A model generated the notes under the pieces. It did no database searches. It was given only the letters and a program-made list of their open reading frames with translations, and had not been told where the DNA came from. The translations under genes and the position numbers were made by a program. 64,000 bases of DNA, taken from the NCBI GenBank assembly GCA_022823775.1, contig JAJEHI010000080.1, positions 1 to 64,000 on the forward strand, given 5' to 3'. Origin of the DNA: Defluviicoccus sp. (GTDB lineage Bacteria > Pseudomonadota > Alphaproteobacteria > MPNO01). This document shows positions 9,394-18,175 of this stretch, one piece after another (position 1 is the stretch's first letter; every line of letters starts with the position of its first letter).

Positions 9394-9567
9394 GTGGCGG
9401 AAATCCGTCCGATCGAACGGCGGCGGGAACCGACGCTGGAGGAGCGGCTGGACGACCTCGAACGCGACGGCTGCCTGGTCCGAGCAGCGAACCCGGAGCA
9501 ACCGCTCCGGCCGGTCGCGCGGCGGCCCGGCGCCTTGGCGCGGTTCCTCGCCGAGCGCGCCGAATGA
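9394..9567 (+). pseudogene. Truncated Phd/YefM-type antitoxin, DNA-binding part missing
   Basis: From GTG 9394 this frame encodes 57 residues with the C-terminal half of Phd-family antitoxins: the strand KPVAEIRPIE at its very start, the helix TLEERLDDLERDG, and the tail VARRPGALARFLAER. The roughly 35-residue N-terminal Phd domain that binds DNA is absent. A stop at 9361-9363 closes the frame, and the space is filled by the 3' end of the hydratase gene. The stop overlaps the toxin start as ATGA (9564-9567), the normal antitoxin/toxin spacing, so the 3' junction is original. It may still bind toxin or couple its translation, but should not autoregulate. Confidence 0.6.
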
Positions 9568-9965
9568 GCACTGCCTACGTCGACACTTCGGTGTTGACGG
9601 CTATAGCCTTCGACGAACCGGGCGCCGAGGCCCACGCGCGCCGGTTGGAAAATTTCACCCGGCTGATCTCTTCCAACCTGCTCGAAGCGGAGTTGCGGGC
9701 AGCGCTTGCGCGCGAAGACCTCCCATTTCAGGAGAGTATGACCGGTCGGATCGATTGGGTGCTGCCCGACAGACCGCTCGCTTTCGAGTTGGCGACTATA
9801 CTCGACAAGGGTTATCTGCGGGGCGCCGGTCTATGGCATGTCGCGACCGCGCTTCACGTGTCCCCCGGACCCGGAAGCCTCTACTTCGCCACACTCGACG
9901 CCCGCCAGAGCGCCGTTGCCGACGCGCTCGGTTTCCCGGTTCCGTGGGAGGCGAATGCGCCCTGA
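9564..9965 (+). CDS. PIN-domain toxin with a substituted catalytic aspartate
   Basis: This 133-residue PIN protein starts STAYVDTSVL with Asp7, then has Glu43 in LLEAELRAAL and Asp112 in TLDARQ. In the usual segment of this subfamily, written RGAD-x-WH, the sequence here is RGAGLWH. Gly89 therefore replaces the third acidic residue expected for metal binding, and a single base change (GAT to GGT) would explain it. Together with the antitoxin that lacks its DNA-binding half, the pair looks like an eroding toxin-antitoxin module. Residual RNase activity is uncertain. Confidence 0.75.
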   Translation: MSTAYVDTSVLTAIAFDEPGAEAHARRLENFTRLISSNLLEAELRAALAREDLPFQESMTGRIDWVLPDRPLAFELATILDKGYLRGAGLWHVATALHVSPGPGSLYFATLDARQSAVADALGFPVPWEANAP

Positions 9966-9983
9966 GCGGCGGCCCGCGGTCGA

Positions 9984-10274
9984 TCAACCCGCCACGGAGT
10001 CGATGAACTTCGCGAGGTCGATATCGCGCTGGCTGAGCCCGCCGGCGTCGTGGGTGGACAGCGTGATCTCGACCCGGTTGTAGACGTTGAACCATTCCGG
10101 GTGGTGGTCCGCCTTCTCGGCGGCGAGCGCGATCCGGCCCATGAACCCGAACGCCTCGTTGAAATCGGCGAAGGCGAACGACTTCCGGATCGCGTCGCGC
10201 CCCTCGACCTCCTCCCAGCCGTCGAGCGAGGCCAGCGCCGCCGCCCGTTCCGCAAGGTCCAGTCTCTCTACCAT
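9984..10274 (-). CDS. phhB: Pterin-4a-carbinolamine dehydratase
   Basis: This 96-residue protein has the family motif [18 protein letters not shown] followed by [18 protein letters not shown], and [13 protein letters not shown] before it. It dehydrates 4a-hydroxytetrahydropterin formed by aromatic amino acid hydroxylases so that tetrahydropterin can be recycled. The active-site histidines lie in the ADHHPEW segment. The start at 10274 gives a protein of the usual length; a much longer open frame to 10784 is an artefact of GC-rich antisense sequence. No aromatic amino acid hydroxylase lies nearby in this window. Confidence 0.93.
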   Translation of the reverse strand: MVERLDLAERAAALASLDGWEEVEGRDAIRKSFAFADFNEAFGFMGRIALAAEKADHHPEWFNVYNRVEITLSTHDAGGLSQRDIDLAKFIDSVAG

Positions 10275-10346
10275 GCCGCCCTCCTCTCGCGAACCCGCAG
10301 GGTGCATCGGCTTGGCGGCGGGGGCAAGCCGCGCTATCACCGGGCA

Positions 10347-10751
10347 ATGACCGCTCCCGCGACACGCGCACCGACCCTGGACGACATCGCCGCCATCGCG
10401 CGCGCGGCCTTCGACTCCCTGCCCGACACGTTTCGCCGGCTCGCCGGAGACGTGGTGATCCAGGTCGCCGAGTTCCCCGACGCCGAAACCGAGCGCGACA
10501 TGGAGCTCGAATCCCCGTTCGAGCTGATGGGCCTCTACAGCGGCGTTCCCATCGGCGAGCGCGGCGCAGCCGGGACGCGCCAGGAGGTGGACATGATCTT
10601 CCTCTACCGCCGGCCGATGCTCGATTACTGGTGCGAGACCGGCGAGGATCTCGTCCACGTGATCCGCCATGTGCTGATCCACGAGATCGGCCACCATTTC
10701 GGCCTGTCGGACGAGGACATGGAGCGGATCGAGGAAGAAGCCGGGCACTGA
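10347..10751 (+). CDS. Minimal zincin-like metallopeptidase (MMP / DUF1025 type)
   Basis: This 134-residue protein contains HEIGHHFG near residue 111, a zinc-binding HExxH motif with the third ligand region close behind ([12 protein letters not shown]). Small single-domain proteins of this class are widespread in proteobacteria and actinobacteria. They are assumed to be cytoplasmic metalloproteases because there is no signal peptide. No substrate is known. The segment [15 protein letters not shown] upstream of the motif is typical of the family. It is divergent from phhB with 72 bases between the starts. Confidence 0.85.
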   Translation: MTAPATRAPTLDDIAAIARAAFDSLPDTFRRLAGDVVIQVAEFPDAETERDMELESPFELMGLYSGVPIGERGAAGTRQEVDMIFLYRRPMLDYWCETGEDLVHVIRHVLIHEIGHHFGLSDEDMERIEEEAGH

Positions 10752-10755
10752 CTTC

Positions 10756-11622
10756 TCATCGCTCGGTGCGGGCGCTGCGCGCAATCCAGTAGCCGCTGAC
10801 GCAGATTACCGCGGCGCCGACCCAGGTGAGCGTGTCGGGGACCTCGGCGTAGAACGCATAGGCCATCGCGGAGACCATCGGGAGCTGGGCGTAGTAGGCC
10901 GGCGTCAGCGCCGCCGCCGGGGCGTGGACATAGGCGCGGGTCACGCAGTGGATCGACAGATAGCCGATGAGCAGGAAAAAGCCGAGCAGCGGCAGGTCCG
11001 AAAGGCCAGGCGTCGTCCAGTCGTAAATCGCCGGCCCGATCGAGAGCGGCAGCATCATCGCGAACATGTAGAACACCACGGCGTTCTTGTCCTCGGTGGT
11101 CGACAGCGCCCGTGTCGCGGCGTTGGACGCGCCATAGGCGAAGGCGGTGTAGACGATCCCGAGCATCGCCGGCACCACCACCTCGAACCCCGGCCGCACG
11201 ATCAGCAACGCGCCGGCGAACCCGAAGCAGATCGCGATCCAGCGGTCCAGCCCGACCCGTTCGCCGACGAAGATCTGCAGCAGGATCACCGTGAAGAACG
11301 GCCCGGTGAACTGGATCGCGTTGGCGTCCGCGAGCTCGACCGTGCGCAGGCCGTAGAAGAAGGTCACCATGCCGGTATAGGTCGTGACCGCGCGGATCGC
11401 GTAGACCTTCCAGCGCGTCGTCCTGAGCGCGGCGCGCCCGTTCCGGAACAGCCACGGCAAGAGGACCAGGATGCCGAACACGCAACGGATGAAGACCAGG
11501 GCGAAGACCGACATGGTCTGGGCGAGCTCGCGCACGGTGACATAGGTGAGCGCGAAGAACAGCGATGCGCCGATCATCCACAAGGTGCCGACCGCCAGGC
11601 CGGAATATTTCGCCGGCGCCAC
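10756..11622 (-). CDS. EamA/DMT-superfamily membrane transporter
   Basis: This 288-residue protein shows about ten hydrophobic segments in two similar halves, the pattern of the drug/metabolite transporter superfamily. Examples are [12 protein letters not shown] in the first helix region, [20 protein letters not shown] and [15 protein letters not shown]. The start at 11622 directly precedes the first membrane segment. EamA proteins export small metabolites such as amino acids, but the substrate cannot be predicted from sequence alone. The stop lies four bases from the convergent metallopeptidase gene. The next gene upstream on the same strand is a UDG-like enzyme only six bases away, so they may be co-transcribed. 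Confidence 0.85.
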   Translation of the reverse strand: MAPAKYSGLAVGTLWMIGASLFFALTYVTVRELAQTMSVFALVFIRCVFGILVLLPWLFRNGRAALRTTRWKVYAIRAVTTYTGMVTFFYGLRTVELADANAIQFTGPFFTVILLQIFVGERVGLDRWIAICFGFAGALLIVRPGFEVVVPAMLGIVYTAFAYGASNAATRALSTTEDKNAVVFYMFAMMLPLSIGPAIYDWTTPGLSDLPLLGFFLLIGYLSIHCVTRAYVHAPAAALTPAYYAQLPMVSAMAYAFYAEVPDTLTWVGAAVICVSGYWIARSARTER

Positions 11623-11628
11623 GGGGCC

Positions 11629-12243
11629 TCAGCCGGCGTCGAGCAACGTGCGGACCCGGCGGCGCAGCTCGGGCAGCAACTCGGCCTCGAACCACGGGTT
11701 CCTCGCCTGCCAACCGCGCGTGCGCCAGCTCGGATGGGGAATCGGGAGGAAGCGCGGCAGATAGTCGCGCCAGGCGGCCACGGTCTCGGTCAGGGTGCGG
11801 CGTTTTCGCTCGCCGAGATACCAGGCGTGCGCGTATTGGCCGATCGGCACGGTGAGTGCGATCTTCGGCAACGCCGCCATGAGCCGGGGATGCCAGAGCG
11901 GTGCGCATTCCGGCCTCGGCGGCCTGTCCCCGCCGCGCGGCAGCACGCCCGGGTAGCAGAATCCCATCGGCACGATGGCGACCCGGGTCTCGTCGTAAAA
12001 CCGCTCGGAATCGAGGTCGAGCCATTCGCGCAGCCGGTCGCCGCTCGCATCCGTCCACGGCATCCCGCTCGCATGCACCTTCGTCCCGGGGGCCTGACCG
12101 ATCAGGAGAACCCGCGCGGTCGCCGCCGCGCGCAGGACCGGACGCGGCCCGAGCGGCAACTCGGCCGCACAGACGTGGCAACTCCGCACCTCGTCGAGCA
12201 GGGCGTCGAGGTTGTCGGGCAAGGGGCAGTCAGGATTCGTCAT
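11629..12243 (-). CDS. Uracil-DNA glycosylase family protein
   Basis: From the ATG at 12243 this encodes 204 residues. It has the family water-activating/phosphate loop region [18 protein letters not shown] and a C-terminal loop [13 protein letters not shown], where HPS is the DNA-intercalation motif of the UDG superfamily. An internal CHVC pair near the N-terminus (residues about 22-25) recalls the cysteines of iron-sulfur UDGs, but a full four-cysteine set is not evident. The family excises uracil or other damaged bases, or in some branches has unknown roles. A start 15 codons upstream (12288) is possible. Its high proportion of Pro and Arg fits the local composition. Confidence 0.8.
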   Translation of the reverse strand: MTNPDCPLPDNLDALLDEVRSCHVCAAELPLGPRPVLRAAATARVLLIGQAPGTKVHASGMPWTDASGDRLREWLDLDSERFYDETRVAIVPMGFCYPGVLPRGGDRPPRPECAPLWHPRLMAALPKIALTVPIGQYAHAWYLGERKRRTLTETVAAWRDYLPRFLPIPHPSWRTRGWQARNPWFEAELLPELRRRVRTLLDAG

Positions 12244-12383
12244 CCGGCCAGCAGTATGCGGACCCGGGGGAACCGCTGTCGAGGTCACGGCGGACGGCAG
12301 GGCGCTTCCGTACCGGCGCCTTGACCGGACGCGGCCCGATCACCAGTTCTGCTACACCCTTGCCCGACATGCGGGATTTGGCG

Positions 12384-13112
12384 ATGTTCGGACTGTATCG
12401 TCTCAAGGAAGACATTGACGTGATCGCCGAGCGCGACCCGGCCTCCCGGTCGCGGCTTGAGATCGTGCTCTGCTATCCGGGGCTGCACGCCGTCCTGTTC
12501 CACCGCCTCGCGCACGCGGCCTGGCGGTCGCGGCTCCGCCTGATCGGCCGGCTGATCTCGCATGTCGGGCGCGTGCTCACGGGCATCGAGATCCACCCCG
12601 CGGCGAAGCTCGGGCGGCGCGTCTTTATCGACCACGGGATGGGCTGCGTCATCGGCGAGACCGCGGAGTTGGGCGACGACGTGACCCTCTATCACGGGGT
12701 GACGCTGGGCGGTGTCTCGCTCGCGCGGGAGAAGCGTCATCCAACGCTGGAGAAGGGCGTCATCGTGGGCTCCGGCGCCCAGGTGCTGGGCCCGGTCACG
12801 GTGGGCGAGAACGCGCGGATCGGCGCCAACGCCGTGGTCCTGAAAGACGTGCCGGCCGGCGTCACCATGGTCGGCATCCCGGCCAAGCAGGTCCTGCCCC
12901 GTCAGGTCGGCGAACCCGCGACGGCGTTTCATGCCTACGGCACGCCCCGAACCGACATCGCCGATCCGACCGCGAAGGCGCTCGATGCGCTGTCGGGCGA
13001 GATCGCGGCGCTGCGCGCGCGGCTGGAGGCGCTGGAACGCGGCGACGAAGCCGCGACGCCCCCGGTGGAGGACCGGCCTGTCGCGCCGTCGGCCGACAGC
13101 CGGACCGGTTGA
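12384..13112 (+). CDS. cysE: Serine O-acetyltransferase
   Basis: This 242-residue enzyme transfers acetyl from acetyl-CoA to L-serine, making O-acetylserine for cysteine synthesis. It begins [20 protein letters not shown], has the serine-acetyltransferase helical N-terminus, and then the left-handed beta-helix with [30 protein letters not shown] and [20 protein letters not shown]. The catalytic Asp/His pairs of the family are in these segments. A start five codons earlier (12369) is equally open. The C-terminal 40 residues ([20 protein letters not shown]) form a likely coiled coil beyond the fold. It sits 16 bases before the cysteine synthase gene. Confidence 0.93.
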   Translation: MFGLYRLKEDIDVIAERDPASRSRLEIVLCYPGLHAVLFHRLAHAAWRSRLRLIGRLISHVGRVLTGIEIHPAAKLGRRVFIDHGMGCVIGETAELGDDVTLYHGVTLGGVSLAREKRHPTLEKGVIVGSGAQVLGPVTVGENARIGANAVVLKDVPAGVTMVGIPAKQVLPRQVGEPATAFHAYGTPRTDIADPTAKALDALSGEIAALRARLEALERGDEAATPPVEDRPVAPSADSRTG

Positions 13113-13128
13113 GAGAAGAGAGTCCGGT

Positions 13129-14160
13129 ATGGCGAATTTCGATTTCCGAATCATCGACGACGACCGCCGGGCCGGCTTCGCGGGCACGGTGGGGAATACC
13201 CCTCTGATTCGGCTCAACAAGGCCTCGGAGACGACCGGCTGCGAGATCCTGGGCAAGGCGGAGTTCCTGAACCCGGGGGGTTCGGTGAAGGACCGCGCCG
13301 CCTATTTCATGATCCGCGACGCCGAGGAGCGCGGCGTCCTCAAGCCCGGCGGAGCGGTGGTCGAGGGCACCGCCGGGAACACGGGCATCGGTCTAGCGCT
13401 GGTCGGCAACGCGCGCGGCTACCGCACCGTGATCGTGATGCCGGAAACGCAGAGCCAGGAAAAGATCGACATGCTGAGGCTCTGCGGCGCCGAGGTCCGG
13501 CTGGTGCCCGCCAAGCCCTATCGCGATCCCGGCAACTACGTCCGGGTCTCGGAACGCGTCGCCGACGAGCTCGCCGAGACCGAGCCCAACGGCGTCATCT
13601 GGGCCAACCAGTGGGACAATCCGGCCAACTATCGCGGACACATCGAGTCCACGGGACCGGAGATCTGGCGCCAGACCGGCGGCAGGGTGGACGGGTTCAT
13701 CTGCGCCATCGGCACCGGGGGCACGCTGGCGGGCGTCAGCCAGTCGCTCAAGTCGTACAACAAGGACGTCACGATCGGGCTGGCCGACCCCGAGGGCGCG
13801 GCGATGTACAGCTATTTCAAGACCGGGGAGTTGGCCTCGGAGGGTAGCTCGATCACCGAGGGAATCGGTCAGGGCCGCATTACGGAGAACGTCGCCGCGG
13901 CGCATGTCGACATCCCCTTCCGTATCCCCGACTCGGAGGCGCTGCCGGTGATCTTCGACCTTCTCTCGGAAGAGGGCCTGTGCCTCGGCGGTTCGAGCGG
14001 AATCAACGTCGCCGGCGCGATCCGGCTCGCGCGCGAGCTGGGCCCGGGCAAGACGATCGTCACCGTCTTATGCGACGGCGGGCAACGCTACCAGTCCAAG
14101 CTCTTCAACCCCGACTTCCTGCGCTCCAAGGACCTCCCCGTCCCGTCCTGGCTCGCCTGA
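13129..14160 (+). CDS. cysK: Cysteine synthase / CBS-family PLP enzyme with TAGNTG loop
   Basis: This 343-residue fold-type II PLP enzyme should make cysteine from O-acetylserine and sulfide, matching the adjacent cysE. The PLP-binding Lys54 is in NPGGSVKDRAA, and the phosphate loop GTGGTLAG lies near residue 200. The substrate-binding loop reads TAGNTG (81-86) where typical CysK has TSGNTG, so the conserved serine is alanine. The protein is about 30 residues longer than classic CysK and has a distinctive QWDNPANYRGH segment. It may be a sub-family with a different acceptor preference. The start is preceded by GAGAAGAGAG. Confidence 0.88.
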   Translation: MANFDFRIIDDDRRAGFAGTVGNTPLIRLNKASETTGCEILGKAEFLNPGGSVKDRAAYFMIRDAEERGVLKPGGAVVEGTAGNTGIGLALVGNARGYRTVIVMPETQSQEKIDMLRLCGAEVRLVPAKPYRDPGNYVRVSERVADELAETEPNGVIWANQWDNPANYRGHIESTGPEIWRQTGGRVDGFICAIGTGGTLAGVSQSLKSYNKDVTIGLADPEGAAMYSYFKTGELASEGSSITEGIGQGRITENVAAAHVDIPFRIPDSEALPVIFDLLSEEGLCLGGSSGINVAGAIRLARELGPGKTIVTVLCDGGQRYQSKLFNPDFLRSKDLPVPSWLA

Positions 14161-14164
14161 CACC

Positions 14165-16441
14165 GTGCGAAACGCCCTGATCGGCGCGCCGGTCCCACGC
14201 CGGGAGGATTTTCGTTTCCTCACCGGGACGGGCGCCTATGTCGACGACCTCCATCGCCCCGGGATGCTGCACGCGGCGATTTTGCGGAGCCCCGCAGCGC
14301 ATGGGCGGGTTCGTCGCCTCGGGATCGAGAGGGCGCTCGGGATCGAAGGCGTAGCGGCGGTGCTGACCGCCCGCGACGTGGCGAACCGGCTGGGCCGAGT
14401 GCCGGTTACGCCGATCCGGCTCTGCCCGCTTCCCGAGCTCGAGCCCTTCGCCCAGCCGACGATCGCGGCCGACGTCGTGCGCTTCGTGGGCGAACCGGTG
14501 GCGGTGGTGGTTGCGGAGAGCCGGGCGGTCGCTGAAGACGGCGCGGCCGCCGTTGAACTGGACATCGAGCCGATTCGCGGCGCGCCGCTGTTCGATGCCG
14601 CCCCCGACGACGTGGCGATTACCTATCGCGCCACCAAGGGCGACGCGGCAACTGCCTTCGCGGACGCCCCCTATACGAGGCGCGAAAGCTTTTCCGTCGG
14701 GCGGCATTCGGCGGTGCCGATGGAGCCGCGCGGCTTGCTCGCCGAATGGGACGGCGAGCGGCTCGCCGTCTCGGGCGCGGCCAAGGCGTCGTTCGCGGTA
14801 CGCCGCGCGCTGGCCGGTCAGACCGGGCTCGCCGAGGACGCCATCGCGATGATCGAGAACGATGTCGGCGGCGGGTTCGGGCTGCGTGGCGAGGGTTTTC
14901 CCGAGGACTTCCTGATCCCCTTCGCCGCCTGGCATCTCGGCCGCCCGGTCAAGTGGATCGAGGATCGCCGCGAGCACCTGATCGCGGCGGCTCATGCGCG
15001 CGAGGCGCGCTGCGACATCGAGATCGCGTGCGCGGAAGACGGCACGCTTCTCGGCCTTCGCGGCGAGGCGGTGGCCGACATCGGCGCCTATGTAAGGACC
15101 AACGGCACCATAGGGCCGCGCAACATCGCCCAGTTCCTGAGCGGCCCGTACCGGGTAGAGAACATCGACGCGACCGTGGCGCTTGCGCTCACGGCCAAAT
15201 CGCCCATCGGCACCTATCGCGGTCCCGGCCGGTTCGAGGCGGATTTCTTCCGTGAGCGCCTGCTCGACCTCGCCGCCGCCGATCTCGGCATCGACCGGGC
15301 CGAGTTCCGCCGCCGCAACCTGCCGCGCGCCGGCGAGATGCCATACGAACTGGCCAGCATCGAGCCCTTCCCGCGCAAGGACTCGCTCGACAGCGGCGAT
15401 CACGTCGAGACGCTGGACCGCTGCATGGAGGCGTTCGGCTGGCGGGAAAAGGCGGCGCTTTCGGGAACCGTCGTCGACGGCCGGCACCGGGGCATCGCCG
15501 TGGGTCCCTTCATCGAGGGCGGGGCGGCGGGACCGCGCGAGAACGCCCGCCTGGTCCTCGAAGCGGACGGGCGGGTTGCGGTGCATGTGGGCTCGTCCTC
15601 CATCGGCCAGGGAGTCGAGACCGTCTTCGCCCAGATCGCGGCGGACGCGCTGGAGCGCCCGCTGGAGGCGATCTCCGCCGTCCATCACGGCTCGACCGCG
15701 GATGTCAGCGAGGGATTCGGCTCCTACCACTCGCGGTCCACCGTGATGGCGGGGTCGGCGATCCTGCTCGCCGCCGAGAGTCTGAGGGAGCGGATTCGGG
15801 TCGAGGCGGCCCGGCGAATGGGCTGCGACGGCTCGGAAGTCCGGATCGTCGAGGGCGACCGTCTGGCCGGCCCGGGCGGGACGTCCTTGCCGCTCGCCGG
15901 CATCGCCGATGCCGGGATCGAGGCGGAGGAGCGTTTCGACAACCATCGTCATACATACGCATACGGCACCCACGCGGCCCTGGTCGCGGTCGATCCGGAA
16001 ACCGGCGCGGTCGAAATTCTCGACTATGTCGCGGTCGAGGACGTGGGCCGGATCGTCAATCCGGTGACCGTGGCGGGGCAGGCGGTGGGCGCGGCGGTCC
16101 AGGGAATCGGCGGGGCGCTGCTGGAGGACATGCCCTACGACGCGTCGGGACAGCCGCTCTTCGCGACGCTCGCAGACTACCTGCTGCCAGGCGCCTGCGA
16201 TGCGCCCCGGGTCGCGGCGATCGTAACCGAGGACCACCCCTCCCCCGTCAATCCTCTCGGCGTGAAGGGCGCGGGAGAGGGCGGGATCATCCCGGTCGGC
16301 GGGCTGATCGCCAACGCGGTCGCGGACGCGCTCGGCGTGTCGCCCGACGCGCTGCCGCTTACGCCGGCCGAAATCCGGCGACTGATCGAGGGGAGCGATC
16401 CTTCGATACGGCGCTTCGCGCCTACTCAGAATGAGGGATGA
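14165..16441 (+). CDS. Xanthine-dehydrogenase-family molybdopterin-binding large subunit
   Basis: This 758-residue protein is the molybdenum-cofactor subunit of a CoxL/XdhB-type hydroxylase. It opens with RREDFRFLTGTGAYVDDL, has DVGGGFGLRGEGFPED near residue 235, GTYRGPGRFEADFF in the active-site loop region, and VKGAGEGG with the catalytic Glu705. The CO-dehydrogenase motif AYRCSFR is absent, so it is probably an aldehyde or heterocycle hydroxylase. No FAD or 2Fe-2S subunit gene lies beside it, so partners must be encoded elsewhere. It starts with GTG four bases after cysK. Its last 14 residues are encoded by one arm of a palindromic repeat (16396-16490). Confidence 0.88.
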   Translation: MRNALIGAPVPRREDFRFLTGTGAYVDDLHRPGMLHAAILRSPAAHGRVRRLGIERALGIEGVAAVLTARDVANRLGRVPVTPIRLCPLPELEPFAQPTIAADVVRFVGEPVAVVVAESRAVAEDGAAAVELDIEPIRGAPLFDAAPDDVAITYRATKGDAATAFADAPYTRRESFSVGRHSAVPMEPRGLLAEWDGERLAVSGAAKASFAVRRALAGQTGLAEDAIAMIENDVGGGFGLRGEGFPEDFLIPFAAWHLGRPVKWIEDRREHLIAAAHAREARCDIEIACAEDGTLLGLRGEAVADIGAYVRTNGTIGPRNIAQFLSGPYRVENIDATVALALTAKSPIGTYRGPGRFEADFFRERLLDLAAADLGIDRAEFRRRNLPRAGEMPYELASIEPFPRKDSLDSGDHVETLDRCMEAFGWREKAALSGTVVDGRHRGIAVGPFIEGGAAGPRENARLVLEADGRVAVHVGSSSIGQGVETVFAQIAADALERPLEAISAVHHGSTADVSEGFGSYHSRSTVMAGSAILLAAESLRERIRVEAARRMGCDGSEVRIVEGDRLAGPGGTSLPLAGIADAGIEAEERFDNHRHTYAYGTHAALVAVDPETGAVEILDYVAVEDVGRIVNPVTVAGQAVGAAVQGIGGALLEDMPYDASGQPLFATLADYLLPGACDAPRVAAIVTEDHPSPVNPLGVKGAGEGGIIPVGGLIANAVADALGVSPDALPLTPAEIRRLIEGSDPSIRRFAPTQNEG

Positions 16442-16490
16442 ACATAAGATCCTCATCCCGAATAGCCCCGAAGGGGCGTATCGAGGGACG
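16396..16490. repeat. Nested palindromic repeat, family 1, copy 1
   Basis: Two arms (16396-16436 and 16451-16490) are imperfect reverse complements. Each contains TTCGATACG or CTCGATACG, an inner small hairpin, and a CTACTCAGAATGAGG-like end. The inner hairpins differ between arms (GCGC-TTC-GCGC against CCCC-GAA-GGGG) but each is self-complementary. The left arm is translated as the C-terminus of the molybdenum hydroxylase. A second copy lies at 39515-39607. Such elements are typically mobile REP-like sequences or can fold in RNA to end or protect transcripts. Confidence 0.85.
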
Positions 16491-16553
16491 CCGATTTGCG
16501 ACCCGGGCACCGGTCGTTTATGACAGACCCGAATCGCACGACAGCTAACCGAC

Positions 16554-17168
16554 ATGGCCGATTTGCCCTCCGATATCGATCCCGATTCCGGGAGTCGCCT
16601 GCCCCTGCCGCGCCGCGAGAATCTGCCCGACGCGGCGCGGGAGATATTCGACCGGCTTGCCGGTCCGTCGAGCCGCTCTCTGGTCGGGCTCTACGGGCCG
16701 GGCGGGCTGCGGCTCCACAGCCCGGACCTCGCCGCTGTCACCCAGCCGGTCAACAGCTACCTCCGCTGGGGAACGAACCTCCCCGGCGCGATCCGCGAGA
16801 CCGCCATCCTGGTCACCGCGCGGGCCCACGACTGCCAGTTCGAATGGGCGCAGCACGAGCCCGCCGCGCTCGCCGAGGGCGTGTCGCCGGCGACCGTCGA
16901 GATCATCCGGACGAACGCGCCCCTCGACGGTCTCGACGACACCGAGGCGGCGGTCGTCGCGCTGGGCCGCGCATTGTTCGAGGACCGCCGCGTGGACGCG
17001 GAGACCTATGAGCGGGCGCACGCGGTCTTCGGCACCCGGGATCTCGTGGACCTCGTCTCCCTGATGGGGATGTACGCCGCCACCGCCGCGCTGCTCGCGA
17101 CGTTCGACATCCAGCTCCGGCCGGGCCAGGAAGCCCGGCTCCCCACCCGTGAAGGAAAACCTGAATGA
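16554..17168 (+). CDS. Carboxymuconolactone-decarboxylase-family protein
   Basis: This 204-residue helical protein contains the family core IRETAILVTARAHDCQFEWAQHEPAAL, split here as IRETAILVTARAHD and CQFEWAQHE, and SLMGMYAATAALLATF near the C-terminus. The single Cys with downstream His (CQFEWAQH) is the non-redox variant also seen in gamma-carboxymuconolactone decarboxylase; the CxxC of AhpD peroxidases is absent. Family members act in protocatechuate breakdown or as small hydrolase/isomerase-like enzymes. It overlaps the following fumarylacetoacetase-like gene by four bases (17165-17168), so the two very likely work together on a ring-cleavage product. Confidence 0.85.
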   Translation: MADLPSDIDPDSGSRLPLPRRENLPDAAREIFDRLAGPSSRSLVGLYGPGGLRLHSPDLAAVTQPVNSYLRWGTNLPGAIRETAILVTARAHDCQFEWAQHEPAALAEGVSPATVEIIRTNAPLDGLDDTEAAVVALGRALFEDRRVDAETYERAHAVFGTRDLVDLVSLMGMYAATAALLATFDIQLRPGQEARLPTREGKPE

Positions 17169-18091
17169 GACTTCTCTATTTCGACGATTTCCGCCTCGGC
17201 GTGATGGCCGGCGATTCCGTGGTCGATGTCACCGACATCGTCTCCGACATCCCGCATATCGACCGGGGCGATCTCATCAACGGGCTGATCGCGCGGTTCG
17301 ACGACTATCGCGGCAAGCTCGAATCGGCGGCCGCGAACGGCGGCGGCGTGCCGCTGGCGGACGTTCGTATCCGCCCGCCGGTCCCGAAGCCCACCACCGT
17401 CGATTGCATGGCGGTCAACTACATGGAGGACGGCACCCGCGACGCACCCGCGCAGATCAACGCGTTCCACAAGTCGCCCGGCGCGATCTGCGGCCATAAC
17501 GACACGATGATCCTGCCCGACGTGCCGGCCGCGGTGTTCGAGGGAGAGGCGGAACTCGCCGCGATCGTCGGCAAGCCGGCCGACAATATCGGCGAGGCCG
17601 ACGCGATGGATCACGTCTTCGGCTGGACCTGCTTCATCGACGGCTCGGCGCGGGCCCTGCCGCCGCCCGGAAACACCTTCTTCCAGGTCAAGTCGCGCAA
17701 GACCTTCGCGCCGATCGGCCCCTGGATCGTGACGAAGGACGAGATCGCCGATCCGCAGAACCTCCAGGTGAAGCTCTGGAACAACGGCGACCTGATGCAG
17801 AATTTCAACACCGACGACATGGCGCACAAGATCCCGCGCTGCATATCCTGGCTGTCCTCGATCCACCCGCTGGTGCCGGGCGATATCGTCGCCACCGGGA
17901 CCAACCATCGCGGGCTGCACCCGTTCCAGGACGGCGACCGGGTGGAGCTCGAGATCGAGAGCGTCGGCCGGCTCGGCATCGACATCCGCGACGACCTCAA
18001 GCGCGGCTGGGACCGGGTGACGAGGCTGGAACACGCGGAGAAGGGCCTGGAAGGCCCGCACACCACGCAGGTCTCGGGGAAATACGCGTAG
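17165..18091 (+). CDS. Fumarylacetoacetate hydrolase family protein
   Basis: This 308-residue protein has the FAH fold. The metal-binding part starts with FEGEAELAAIVGKPADNIGE around residues 125-142 and continues through DGSARALPPPGNTFFQVKS. IHPLVPGDIVATGTNHRG lies near the C-terminus. Relatives hydrolyse C-C bonds in acylpyruvates (fumarylpyruvate, fumarylacetoacetate) or decarboxylate/isomerise homoprotocatechuate intermediates. If the fused monooxygenase at 6131 feeds a gentisate route, fumarylpyruvate hydrolysis is a plausible role; that is inference. It is co-translated with the carboxymuconolactone-decarboxylase-like gene before it. Confidence 0.88.
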   Translation: MRLLYFDDFRLGVMAGDSVVDVTDIVSDIPHIDRGDLINGLIARFDDYRGKLESAAANGGGVPLADVRIRPPVPKPTTVDCMAVNYMEDGTRDAPAQINAFHKSPGAICGHNDTMILPDVPAAVFEGEAELAAIVGKPADNIGEADAMDHVFGWTCFIDGSARALPPPGNTFFQVKSRKTFAPIGPWIVTKDEIADPQNLQVKLWNNGDLMQNFNTDDMAHKIPRCISWLSSIHPLVPGDIVATGTNHRGLHPFQDGDRVELEIESVGRLGIDIRDDLKRGWDRVTRLEHAEKGLEGPHTTQVSGKYA

Positions 18092-18102
18092 GGCGCATCC
18101 TT

Positions 18103-18141
18103 CGTCATATCGACCGGAGCGGCGCTCCGGTCGATATGACG
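18103..18141. terminator. Perfect 18-bp palindrome between convergent genes
   Basis: Bases 18103-18120 and 18124-18141 are exact reverse complements separated by three bases, giving an 18-bp stem with a GGC loop. It lies between the stop of the FAH-family gene and the stop of the convergent CMD-family gene, where a two-way terminator is expected. There is no T-run on either side, so it may work through Rho or RNA processing, or be a REP-like element. Confidence 0.5.
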
Positions 18142-18175
18142 GGTTGGTAGAACTTCCGGCTAAGCCGACGCTGCT

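Noticed and set aside
7028-9571. 847-codon minus-strand open frame
   Set aside because: It lies wholly over the fused monooxygenase and hydratase genes, its translation has no recognisable domain, and it is dominated by Arg, Val, His and Asp as expected of an antisense reading.
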